A DNA stretch of 64,000 nt from Qipengyuania intermedia (GTDB taxonomy: Bacteria > Pseudomonadota > Alphaproteobacteria > Sphingomonadales > Sphingomonadaceae), in contig NZ_JAIGNS010000001.1 in assembly GCF_019711615.1 (NCBI RefSeq), forward strand, positions 124,001 to 188,000. Reading direction: 5' to 3'. The notes under the pieces are model-generated. The model searched no databases. It had not been told where the DNA came from and worked only from the letters and a program-made list of their open reading frames with translations. The stretch's first letter is position 1, and every line of letters begins with the position of its first letter. The position numbers and the translations under genes are program-made. Of this stretch, positions 52,378 to 60,443 are shown in pieces.

Positions 52378-53331
52378 TTCGCGTTCAGCCACTTCGAGGG
52401 TCGCCAGAAAGCGCTCGGCGTCGAGTGCCGCCATGCAGCCGGTGCCGGCCGCGGTTACCGCCTGGCGATAGGTGTGATCCATCACGTCGCCAGCCGCGAA
52501 CACTCCAGGTACCGAAGTTTTCGGCGTGCCCGCCTCGACGAGCAGATAGCCGCTGTCGTCCATCGGCAGCTTGCCCATGAACAGTTCAGTCGAGGGCGCA
52601 TGGCCGATCGCGACAAAAGCGCCATCGCAAGAGAAGTCGCTATCTTCGCCCGTCTGGGTATCGCGCAGCCGCAAGTGCGACAGCGCGCCATTCTCGCCCG
52701 CTTCGAAGCTTTCGACCGTCTTGTTCCACAGGACCGAGATCTTGGGGTGGTTCAGCAGGCGATCCTGCAGGATCTTCTCCGCGCGCAGTTCGTCGCGGCG
52801 GTGGATCAGGGTGACGTCGTCCGAGTGGTTCGTCAGGTAGAGAGCTTCTTCGACGGCAGTATTGCCGCCTCCGATGACGGCGACTTTCTTGCCGCGATAG
52901 AAGAAGCCGTCGCACGTCGCGCAGGCCGATACGCCCTTGCCGCCAAGTTCCTGCTCGCCCGGCACGCCAAGCCATTTGGCCTGCGCGCCTGTTGCGATCA
53001 CCAGGACGTCGCCGATATATTCATCGCCGCTGTCGCCCACGGCGCGGAACGGAGACCCGTTTTCCAGATCGACCTCGACGATGGTGTCCCACATCATGCG
53101 CGTGCCGACATGCTCGGCCTGCGCTTTCATTTCTTCCATCAGCCAGGGACCCTGCACCACATCGCGAAAGCCGGGATAATTCTCGACATCGGTGGTGATC
53201 GTCAGCTGGCCGCCGGGCTGGAGGCCCTGCACCACGATCGGCTCCATCATCGCACGCGCGCCGTAGATGGCTGCGGAATAGCCGGCCGGGCCGGAACCGA
53301 TGATGAGCATTTTGGTGCGATGGGTAGCCAT
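52366..53331 (-). CDS. trxB: Thioredoxin-disulfide reductase
   Basis: TrxB uses NADPH and FAD to reduce thioredoxin. The 321 residues have the FAD site IIGSGPAGYSAAIYGARA, the TTDVENYPGF stretch, the redox Cys137/Cys140 in ACATCDGFF, the NADPH site VIGGGNTAVEEALYL, HRRDELRA, and the second FAD motif VFAAGDVMDHTYRQAVTAAGTGCMAA. The C-terminus ends in Glu/Ala-rich residues. The stop is inside the hairpin shared with the MAPEG genes. Confidence 0.97.
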   Translation of the reverse strand: MATHRTKMLIIGSGPAGYSAAIYGARAMMEPIVVQGLQPGGQLTITTDVENYPGFRDVVQGPWLMEEMKAQAEHVGTRMMWDTIVEVDLENGSPFRAVGDSGDEYIGDVLVIATGAQAKWLGVPGEQELGGKGVSACATCDGFFYRGKKVAVIGGGNTAVEEALYLTNHSDDVTLIHRRDELRAEKILQDRLLNHPKISVLWNKTVESFEAGENGALSHLRLRDTQTGEDSDFSCDGAFVAIGHAPSTELFMGKLPMDDSGYLLVEAGTPKTSVPGVFAAGDVMDHTYRQAVTAAGTGCMAALDAERFLATLEVAEREAAE

Positions 53332-53396
53332 GGAAACTGTCTCTAAATCGTCTGAATTGAAGCGAAGGCGCTATATGGGGATTGGTCGGGCGAGAG

Positions 53397-54176
53397 TCAC
53401 GCCAGATAGGCGCTGCACAGCCTCTCGCGAAGGGGTTCATCCACACCTAAGGCGGCTTCGATATACCGATCGAGCGATCCGTGGTCTGCCTCTACTTCTT
53501 TCCAGAATGTCGCGAGATAGTCTTCCTGCACGCCTAGCAGTGCCTTGACTGCATCATCGTCGAGCTTGCGACCCAGCCGCGCCTCGATCCCCGGCACCGA
53601 CTGCGCGGCCAGCACATCCATGCTCGGCGCATCATTGGTCCGCAGGAACTCCGCCATCTGGCGATCGCGGTCGACGCCCAGGATGTGCAGCAAGAGCATG
53701 GCCGCGACACCGGTGCGGTCCTTCCCGGCGAAGCAATGGACGAGGCTGGCCCCTTCCCTGTCCGACAAGATATTGAGATAGCGGCCAAACATCTCGGTCA
53801 TGGCCGGATTGCGCGGCATACGGGTGTAGACTGCCATCATGCGCTTCCGCGCGAACTCGGCCGTGGTGGTTTCGGCATCCACATCCATATGCGGCGGGCT
53901 GGAGCTGGTTTCGCCCTCGTAGAACACCACCTCGCCATCGAAGCCCTCGACCCGGCGACAGGGATTGCGCTCCCGCTCGCTGGCGCCGCGCAGGTCGATG
54001 ACGGTGCGGATATGAAGTCTGCCGATCGCTTCCAGGTCTTCGTCGCTTGCGTCGACATGCTGTCCGGAACGCCACAGCAGCCCCGTCTTCACCCGCGCGC
54101 CGTCGGTTGTCTCCCACCCTCCGTAATCGCGGAAATTGTGAATGCCGTCGGTTTCGATGAAAGGATCGCGAATCAT
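53397..54176 (-). CDS. Tyrosine-protein phosphatase (PTP, IphP-like)
   Basis: From ATG at 54176 (MIRDPFIETDGIHNFRDYGG) it has 259 residues; 12 upstream codons are open without support. The NFRDYGG and VKTGLLWRSGQ openings and the P-loop HCFAGKDRTGVAA (CxxGKDR(T)) mark it as a protein-tyrosine/phosphoinositide phosphatase of the IphP/LipA type. A helical C-terminal region follows. The substrate is unknown; it could be phosphotyrosine proteins or phosphoinositides. Divergent from the receiver gene at 54313 (136-bp gap with no clear motif). Confidence 0.88.
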   Translation of the reverse strand: MIRDPFIETDGIHNFRDYGGWETTDGARVKTGLLWRSGQHVDASDEDLEAIGRLHIRTVIDLRGASERERNPCRRVEGFDGEVVFYEGETSSSPPHMDVDAETTTAEFARKRMMAVYTRMPRNPAMTEMFGRYLNILSDREGASLVHCFAGKDRTGVAAMLLLHILGVDRDRQMAEFLRTNDAPSMDVLAAQSVPGIEARLGRKLDDDAVKALLGVQEDYLATFWKEVEADHGSLDRYIEAALGVDEPLRERLCSAYLA

Positions 54177-54312
54177 GCTTCGCGGTGTGGCAGGCACGCC
54201 ACCATCCCGCAATGCGCGCTAGGGGCGAACGCGTAGTGCCGACCTTACCGTGAATTCGCATAAGACCCCTTAATCCGCGGCTATCCGGGCAGCCAGACGA
54301 AGGGCAGTGCAA

Positions 54313-54771
54313 ATGGCGAAGATCATCATCGTGGACGACGACGAAATCATTGCGGACATGGCGAGCAATATCCTGTTCGAAGCGGGCCACGTATGCGGCT
54401 GGGTGCCCGACGGGGAAAAGGCGCTCGAATTGCTCCGCTGGCGACGGCCCGACCTGCTGCTGCTCGATCACGATATGCCCGGCCTGACCGGGGCGCAGGT
54501 CCTGCGATCCCTGCGCAGCTCTGCCGAGAATTACGACCTGCCCGTCATCATGTTCACCGGTCTTTCGGGCGCGGAAGACGAAAGTCACGCCTATTACAAT
54601 GGCGCGCAGGGCTTCATCCGTAAGCCGTTCGACGCCAAGATGCTGCTGCACGAAGTCAATCTGGTGTTGAAGGCGCGCGCGGAACGGCCGCAACACCGCA
54701 CCCTGATAGAGCATCTGGAGCAGAAAGCGGGACGTTGGAGAGACTCACCCGAAAAGCGCGTGATGCTCTGA
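54313..54771 (+). CDS. Single-domain response regulator (CheY-like receiver)
   Basis: ATG at 54313 is 8 bases after AAGGG; GTG at 54307 is less well placed. Of 152 residues, the first 120 form a receiver: acidic pocket VDDDE (residues 8-11), phosphoacceptor Asp52 in LLLLDHDMPG, Thr82 in MFTG and Lys104 in IRKPFD. The last 30 residues are a basic extension without a recognised output domain. No histidine kinase is adjacent, so the partner lies elsewhere. Convergent with otsA, 7 bp apart. Confidence 0.9.
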   Translation: MAKIIIVDDDEIIADMASNILFEAGHVCGWVPDGEKALELLRWRRPDLLLLDHDMPGLTGAQVLRSLRSSAENYDLPVIMFTGLSGAEDESHAYYNGAQGFIRKPFDAKMLLHEVNLVLKARAERPQHRTLIEHLEQKAGRWRDSPEKRVML

Positions 54772-54778
54772 AACCTGC

Positions 54779-56167
54779 TTAGCGCGTATCGAGATCGCGC
54801 AGGAAATTGCTCGTCCAATCCTTGACATTGTCGTCGCGAACCGTGGAAACCAGCGCTTCGTAGCGCCTCCGCCGCTCCTCGACCGGCATATCGAGCGCTG
54901 TGGCGATCGCATGCGACAGATCGTCCGGGCTGTGCGGATTGACCAGGACCGCCTCCTGCATTTGGGCGGCTGCACCGGCAAATCGCGAAAGGATGAGTAC
55001 GCCCGGATCTTCGGGATCCTGCGCGGCGATATATTCCTTCGCCACCAGATTCATTCCATCACGCAGCGGAGTAACAAGTCCGATCTTGGCGGCGCGGAAA
55101 AAGCCGTAAAGTTGCTCGTGACTGTAACCGCGGTTCACATAGCGCACCGGGACAAGGTCGACCTCGCTGCGCGCGCCATTGATCTGTCCGGCCTTCTGTT
55201 CGAGCAGCGTGCGGATTTTCTGGTAGCTCTCGACATCCTCTCGGCTCGGCGGCGCGACCTGGATGAACACGAGATCGCGAACCCGCTCCGGATTGCGGTC
55301 GAAAAAGCGGCCAATGCCGTCGAGACGCTCGGGCAGTCCCTTGGAATAGTCGAGCCGGTCGACGCCGATCATGGCGGTGCGGCGACGAGTGGAACTTAAG
55401 AGACGCTGCTCTGCCTGACGGGCTTCGCCGGTGTCCCTGAGGCTGGTAAAGTGGTCCCAGTCGATACCGATGGGGTAGGCGCGCGCGATTGTCGTGCGCC
55501 CGTCCAGCGTGACCGAACCGCTGGCATCGTCGACCTCTGCGCCGAGTTCGGTCCGGCAATAATGGAGGAAGCTGTCCAGCCATTCCTGCGTTTGGAAACC
55601 AAGCAGGTCGTAGTGCAGCATCGTGCGCACCAGCCGCTCGTGATAGGGTAGCGACACGAACAGGCGCGTTGGTGGCCACGGGATGTGGAGGAAGAACCCG
55701 ATCCGGTTTTTCACGCCGCGCGACCTTAGCCGTTCTCCCAAAGGGATCAGGTGGTAATCGTGGACCCAGACGATGTCTTCGTCCTCGATCAACGGGCGCA
55801 GCGTTTCCGCAAAGCTTTCGTTGACGCGCTCGTAGCCCTTACCGGTCTCGCGTTCGTATTCCGCCAGATCGAGCCTGTAATGGAACAGCGGCCACAAGGT
55901 CGAATTGGCATAGCCGTTATAATATTCGTCGACGTCGCGCTTCGAGAGATCGATCGTCGCGGTCGTCACGCCGTCGGTGGTTTGCGTAGAGATTTCGCCC
56001 GAATTCTCTTCCACCTCTTCACCGGACCAGCCGAACCAGACCCCGCTGCGATCCTTGAGCGCGGCATTCAGTGCACCGGCGAGCCCGCCCTGAGCCCCTG
56101 CCGCCCCGCGCGCCTTGGGTACAGCCACCCGGTTGGAGACAACCACAAGACGCGTATCTTCGCTCAC
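54779..56167 (-). CDS. otsA: Trehalose-6-phosphate synthase
   Basis: OtsA joins UDP-glucose and glucose-6-phosphate to trehalose-6-phosphate (GT20). The 462 residues have VVVSNRVAVPK, GGLAGALN, VWVHDYHLIPLGERLR, FFLHIPWPP, DLLGFQTQEW, GVDRLDYSKGLPERL and TPLRDGMNLVAKEYIA, all family blocks. GTG at 56167 overlaps the GH15 stop (GTGA, 56164-56167). It is the last gene of the otsB-GH15-otsA operon and supplies osmotic or desiccation protection. Confidence 0.97.
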   Translation of the reverse strand: MSEDTRLVVVSNRVAVPKARGAAGAQGGLAGALNAALKDRSGVWFGWSGEEVEENSGEISTQTTDGVTTATIDLSKRDVDEYYNGYANSTLWPLFHYRLDLAEYERETGKGYERVNESFAETLRPLIEDEDIVWVHDYHLIPLGERLRSRGVKNRIGFFLHIPWPPTRLFVSLPYHERLVRTMLHYDLLGFQTQEWLDSFLHYCRTELGAEVDDASGSVTLDGRTTIARAYPIGIDWDHFTSLRDTGEARQAEQRLLSSTRRRTAMIGVDRLDYSKGLPERLDGIGRFFDRNPERVRDLVFIQVAPPSREDVESYQKIRTLLEQKAGQINGARSEVDLVPVRYVNRGYSHEQLYGFFRAAKIGLVTPLRDGMNLVAKEYIAAQDPEDPGVLILSRFAGAAAQMQEAVLVNPHSPDDLSHAIATALDMPVEERRRRYEALVSTVRDDNVKDWTSNFLRDLDTR

Positions 56168-57963
56168 CTGACGTTACTCCATGGCTTCGACAACAATCCG
56201 GCTGAATTGATTATTCCAACCAGCGAGTAGGTCTGGGGGAAGTTCCCCCAGAGTTCCCCAGTGTCGTAGTCGAGATCCTCGCTCAGGAGGCCCGAACGCG
56301 TCGTATGGCTGAGCATGGCGCAGAACAGGTCTCGCGCCTCGGCGCTTCGCCCTGTCAGGTGCAGCGCCTCGATCAGCCAGAAGGTGCACACGTTGAAAGC
56401 CGTCTCCGGCGCACCGAAGTCGTCTTCGGCCGCGTAACGCAGCATGTGATCGCCCCTGCGCAGGTCGCGTTCCACAGCTGCAAATGTTTTCAGGAAGCGT
56501 TCGTCGTCGGGCGCTAGATACCGAAGCTCCACCATCTGGAGCAGGCTGGCGTCGAGATAATCGCTTTCGAAACTGGCGCCGTAATGGCCGCCCTCCTCGC
56601 TCCATGCGTTCTTTTCGATCTTTGCACGGATCGCTTCGGCACGTTCCTTCCAGTAACGCACGCGATCACCCTTGCCGAGGCGCGCGGCGACGTTTGCGAG
56701 GCGGTCGCAAGCCGCCCAGCACATTACGGCCGAATAGGTATGGACCTCCTGCCGCGTACGGAATTCCCATAGGCCCGCATCGGGTTTGTCATGCTTGGCC
56801 CAGGCGGCCTCGCCCACTTCCTCGAGATGGGCGAAGTCCGTTTCGTCCGCCATTCGTAGCAGTCGGGTATCGAAGAAAGCCTGCGCGGTAGGCATGACGA
56901 TCTGGCCATAACAATCGTACTGGACCTGTTTATAGGCCGCGTTGCCGACGCGTACCGGGCCCATCCCGCGATAGCCCGCGAGGTTTTCTGCAAAGCTTTC
57001 GTGCAGTTCCGCCTCGCCCATCACCGAGTAAAGCGGCTGGATCTGCCCTCCCCGCGCCTGGTCGATGATGTTGCGCAAGTAGGCGAGATATTTCTCCAGC
57101 ACATCCAGCGCGCCAAGCCGGTTGAGCGCCTGGACGGTGTAATAGCTGTCCCTGATCCAGCAGTAGCGATAGTCCCAGTTGCGCTCGCTTCCTGCCGCTT
57201 CCGGGATGGATGTCGTCAGGGCCGCGACGATCGCGCCCGTTTCTTCGTGCTGGCACAGCTTGAGCGTGATGGCTGCGCGGATCGTCTCCTCCTGCCATTC
57301 CAGCGGGATGTGCAGGCCGCGAACCCAGTGCTGCCAGTATTTGCGCGTATTGGCCTCCATCCGCCGGATTTCGCTGCGGATATTGCCGACGAAAGGCTCG
57401 TCGGGGCCAAGGAAGAAGTGCTGGTCAGCCTCGACACGGTAGCTACGGCCTTCGAGGACGTATCCGACCGGCGCATCGGTCGACAGTCGCATGGTCTGGT
57501 CGCCGAGCTGGTAGCGCACGTGATTGGTGCCATTGGTAGTCGTCGCTTCGGCGCTGCCATAGCCGTGCAGCGGCGCAAGCCGTACGCGAAGCCGCGGCGC
57601 GCCGGCGACGGGCCGCACGATGCGGGTGAAGGCTACCGGGCGGTACATCCTGCCCGAGCCTTCGTAACGCGGTGCGAAGTCGGTGATTTCCACCGCACTG
57701 CCGTCTTCCGCCTCGAGGCGTGTGACGAGGATCGGGGTATTACGCTCGTACTGCTGGCTGGCGGACACCTGCCCTTCCAGCTCGAAGCGCCAGACACCCT
57801 GGTCCACCTTGTCGCCATTCAGCAGCGAACAGAAGATCGGGTCGCCATCGACCCGCGGGACGCAAGCCCAGACGAAGCCCGCGCGCTCGTCCACAAGGGC
57901 GCTGACCTGGCAATTGCCGACGGGAGAAAGTTCGAGAGAGCTTTGTGTCACAGTTCCAGCCAT
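56164..57963 (-). CDS. Glycoside hydrolase family 15 (glucoamylase/trehalase-like)
   Basis: From ATG at 57963 (MAGTVTQSSLELSPVGNCQ) it has 599 residues; 28 upstream codons overlap otsB and are non-conserved. The N-terminal 200 residues form the beta-sandwich of the GH15 trehalase-like group. The alpha/alpha-toroid shows NWDYRYCWIRDSYYTVQALNRLG and the end motif GELWGNFPQTYSLVG with the catalytic Glu, the form seen in bacterial GH15 trehalases. It has no signal peptide, so it is cytoplasmic. Placement between otsB and otsA, overlapping both, suggests hydrolysis of trehalose (or an alpha-glucan) in the same pathway. Confidence 0.9.
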   Translation of the reverse strand: MAGTVTQSSLELSPVGNCQVSALVDERAGFVWACVPRVDGDPIFCSLLNGDKVDQGVWRFELEGQVSASQQYERNTPILVTRLEAEDGSAVEITDFAPRYEGSGRMYRPVAFTRIVRPVAGAPRLRVRLAPLHGYGSAEATTTNGTNHVRYQLGDQTMRLSTDAPVGYVLEGRSYRVEADQHFFLGPDEPFVGNIRSEIRRMEANTRKYWQHWVRGLHIPLEWQEETIRAAITLKLCQHEETGAIVAALTTSIPEAAGSERNWDYRYCWIRDSYYTVQALNRLGALDVLEKYLAYLRNIIDQARGGQIQPLYSVMGEAELHESFAENLAGYRGMGPVRVGNAAYKQVQYDCYGQIVMPTAQAFFDTRLLRMADETDFAHLEEVGEAAWAKHDKPDAGLWEFRTRQEVHTYSAVMCWAACDRLANVAARLGKGDRVRYWKERAEAIRAKIEKNAWSEEGGHYGASFESDYLDASLLQMVELRYLAPDDERFLKTFAAVERDLRRGDHMLRYAAEDDFGAPETAFNVCTFWLIEALHLTGRSAEARDLFCAMLSHTTRSGLLSEDLDYDTGELWGNFPQTYSLVGIINSAGLLSKPWSNVR

Positions 57964-58691
57964 TGATGCACGGCGCCCACGCCGCTCAGGTGAAAACGGG
58001 CGTTCTCGCTGTCGCGCTCGCCCACGGCAATGCCAAAACCTCCGCATTCGTTTGCAGCCGCCATGCCATCTTCATCGGTCGTGTCGTCCCCGACAAATAC
58101 TGGCAGTGAGCCTGAAAACGGCTGCTCCGAAAGGAAAGCACGCACAGCCCCGCCCTTGTCGGCGCCCGGTCGTACAATTTCGGCAATGGATTTGCCGGTG
58201 GCGAGATGGAGGTCATGTGCATCTGCGACCGAGCGGGCAAAGGCGACGGCCTTTTCCTCCTTGTCCGGAGCGCCGCGGAAATGAATCGCACCGCCGTGGC
58301 TCTTTTTCTCATACAGCAAGCCGTGTTCTGCCGCGAATTCGCGCAACTCGCTGACCACCGGATCGGGCAGTCCCTCGGGGGCGCGTCCCAGGCGCGATCC
58401 ATCGGCAAACAGGCGGGATACGCCATGCGATCCCGCCCGGCATACAGCGATGTCGTCGAGATGGCTTTCCAGATCGTCGAGAGCGCGCCCGGTGACCAGC
58501 GCCAGCCTCCCCTCGAGCCTGTCACGGAGGCGGTGCAGCCTGTCGACCATGTCCTGCGGGACATCTATCGCGCCCGGCTCCGGCGCCAGCTCGACCAGTG
58601 TTCCGTCGAAATCGAGAAACAGAGCAAGGCGATCCTGCGCAAGCAGGTCGTGAAATTTGGGTGGAGGCGGTAGCAAGAGGGGGCTGGCCAT
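57948..58691 (-). CDS. otsB: Trehalose-6-phosphate phosphatase
   Basis: OtsB is a HAD phosphatase that releases trehalose from its 6-phosphate. From ATG at 58691 (MASPLLLPPPP) it has 247 residues; 12 earlier codons are unsupported. Asp27 and Asp29 lie in LFLDFDGTLVEL, the HAD motif II threonine region is VTGRALDDL, and motif III/IV is FVGDDTTDEDGM. The VCRAGSHGVSR and YEKKSHGGAIHFRGA blocks are OtsB features. It is first in the operon; the GH15 start overlaps its 3' end by 16 bases. Confidence 0.95.
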   Translation of the reverse strand: MASPLLLPPPPKFHDLLAQDRLALFLDFDGTLVELAPEPGAIDVPQDMVDRLHRLRDRLEGRLALVTGRALDDLESHLDDIAVCRAGSHGVSRLFADGSRLGRAPEGLPDPVVSELREFAAEHGLLYEKKSHGGAIHFRGAPDKEEKAVAFARSVADAHDLHLATGKSIAEIVRPGADKGGAVRAFLSEQPFSGSLPVFVGDDTTDEDGMAAANECGGFGIAVGERDSENARFHLSGVGAVHQWLEL

Positions 58692-58731
58692 CGCCCCCGT
58701 GCTTAACGACTGAAGCGGCCGCGTCAAACGC

Positions 58732-59391
58732 TCACTGTTGCGGAAATGCGGAACCAGGGGTCAGGATAAGGTCGCCATTCTCGACCCGCCAACCCTCTAG
58801 GCGAGACAGAAAATTCATCCCCAGCACGTTGGTGTTGCCCAGATTGGGCGCAATGACAGCGTCCAAGCCTTCGGCCGTTATATTTCCGAAGGAAAGGCTT
58901 TCCACCGTAGTCAGGTCCGCCGTAACCGTGCCGTTCGCCGTCCCCAGCATGACCGGTAGTCCACCGGGCCTCGGTTCGAGCCCGGCTGCATCTGCAGAGC
59001 GCGTGGAAAAAGCGGTCAGCGTCGCGCCGGTATCGACCATCAGGCGGGTCGGCACGCCGTTTACGTCTGCCCTGAGCCAATAGTGCCCGTCCGCCGCCAT
59101 CGGAATGACTGTTTCCGCGCCTACGATCGTCTGTTCGGGCAGGCCTATTTCCGTCATCGCATCGAGGCGGGGATCGAACCGCGCCACCTGCAGGAAGACC
59201 GTCACCAGGATACCGACCAGCGCCAGCGTGCTGACGGACCGAACCAGCCTGCCGCCCGCAATCTTGCGGCGTAGCATCATGGAGCCGACCCACCCCGCGA
59301 CGAGTGCCGCGATGGTAGCGACTAGCAGCCCAGAGCGCGGGATCGCCCGGATCAGTTCTGCCAATGCCGTGAGGATCGCTTCGCCTTCCAT
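58732..59391 (-). CDS. Membrane-anchored retropepsin-like aspartic protease
   Basis: The 219-residue protein has two N-terminal membrane segments (about 21-40 and 50-70) and a C-terminal clan AA retropepsin-like domain. The active-site triad is Asp120-Thr-Gly in RLMVDTGAT, followed by the LGTANGTVTADLTTVESLSFG strands and the second-half VLGMNFLSRLEGWRVENGDLIL (hydrophobic-hydrophobic-Gly). It belongs to the TIGR02281-type bacterial retropepsins. It should be a homodimer facing the periplasm; the target is unknown. It lies between egtD and otsB on the same strand. Confidence 0.88.
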   Translation of the reverse strand: MEGEAILTALAELIRAIPRSGLLVATIAALVAGWVGSMMLRRKIAGGRLVRSVSTLALVGILVTVFLQVARFDPRLDAMTEIGLPEQTIVGAETVIPMAADGHYWLRADVNGVPTRLMVDTGATLTAFSTRSADAAGLEPRPGGLPVMLGTANGTVTADLTTVESLSFGNITAEGLDAVIAPNLGNTNVLGMNFLSRLEGWRVENGDLILTPGSAFPQQ

Positions 59392-59444
59392 GCGACCGAT
59401 ATAGGGAGCCTAAGCCTCATCGTCCATGAATGGCACGGCAAGTA

Positions 59445-60443
59445 TCACGGAGCGTTCCGATGCTCGCTCGCTTCGGCGAGAATTACGGAGAAACGATCCT
59501 GGTCGTCGGTCCAGCGGGCCACCGGCGTCCAGCCCCCGGCCAGCAGGAGCAGGTTGGCGCTTCGCGGGCTGAACTTGTGACTGTTTTCCGTGTGGATCGT
59601 CTCGCCCGCACTCATGGAAAACCGTTCCTCGCAGACATCGAATTCGAGATCCCGAGTGGCTTCGAGGTGCATTTCTATCCGCGAATAGGCATCGTTCCAG
59701 ATGGCACGATGGACGAAAGAGTCGAGGGGAATGGTTCCTTCCAGCTCGCGATTGATCCGCCGCGCAAGATTGAGATTGAATTCGGCCGTGACACCCTTCG
59801 CATCATCATAGGCCGCTTCGAGCACGCCGATATCCTTCACGAGGTCCATGCCGATCAGGAGGAAGGGGCGCTCATTCTCGGACCCTCCAAGGGTCGTGCG
59901 CATCGAGCGCAGCAAATCGACCGCAGTTCGCGCGACCATGTTTCCGATCGTCGATCCCGGAAAGAAGCCGAGTTTGCGCACCCGCTCCACCTCGTCGGGC
60001 AGCGTGACCGGTTTCATGAAATCGGCCTCGACGGGATGGACCGGCAAATCGGGAAATTTCGCGGATAGCGCAGCAGAGGACTGACGCAGGAAATCGCCCG
60101 AAATATCGAGCGGGACGTATGCCGCAGGGTCAATTGCCCTGAGGAGAAGCGGTGTCTTTACCGAGCTGCCCGACCCGAATTCCACTACCGCGCGACCGCT
60201 TCCGATCAACTCCCGAAATTCAGCGCCTCTTGCCTGGAGAATCTGCGTCTCTGCACGTGTCGGGTAATATTCCTCGAGCGAGGTAATATCCTCGAACAAT
60301 TGCGATCCGGCATCATCGTAAAGCCAGCGCGCAGGGATTGCTTTTTGCTCCTGTCGCAGTCCCGCCAGCACATCGCTGCGAAAGGCCTTGTCGATCCCGT
60401 CTTCGTCGCGGTCGACCAATGCGATCCCTTGATTTGCTTTCAT
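59445..60443 (-). CDS. egtD: L-histidine N-alpha-methyltransferase
   Basis: EgtD trimethylates histidine to hercynine with SAM, the first step of ergothioneine synthesis. The 332 residues show IPARWLYDDAGSQLFEDITSLEEYYPTRAE, VVEFGSGSSVKT (SAM motif), VPLDISGDFL, FPGSTIGNM, LIGMDLVKD and AYNDxxG-type AYDDAKGVTAEFNLNLARRINRE. The SMSAGETIHTENSHKF C-terminal block is also characteristic. ATG at 60443 overlaps the egtB stop (ATGA). egtC and egtE homologues are not seen here. Confidence 0.95.
   Translation of the reverse strand: MKANQGIALVDRDEDGIDKAFRSDVLAGLRQEQKAIPARWLYDDAGSQLFEDITSLEEYYPTRAETQILQARGAEFRELIGSGRAVVEFGSGSSVKTPLLLRAIDPAAYVPLDISGDFLRQSSAALSAKFPDLPVHPVEADFMKPVTLPDEVERVRKLGFFPGSTIGNMVARTAVDLLRSMRTTLGGSENERPFLLIGMDLVKDIGVLEAAYDDAKGVTAEFNLNLARRINRELEGTIPLDSFVHRAIWNDAYSRIEMHLEATRDLEFDVCEERFSMSAGETIHTENSHKFSPRSANLLLLAGGWTPVARWTDDQDRFSVILAEASEHRNAP

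Noticed and set aside
59083-59404. Small plus-strand frames opposite the retropepsin gene
   Set aside because: Shadows of the membrane-spanning N-terminal region of the protease gene; no support.
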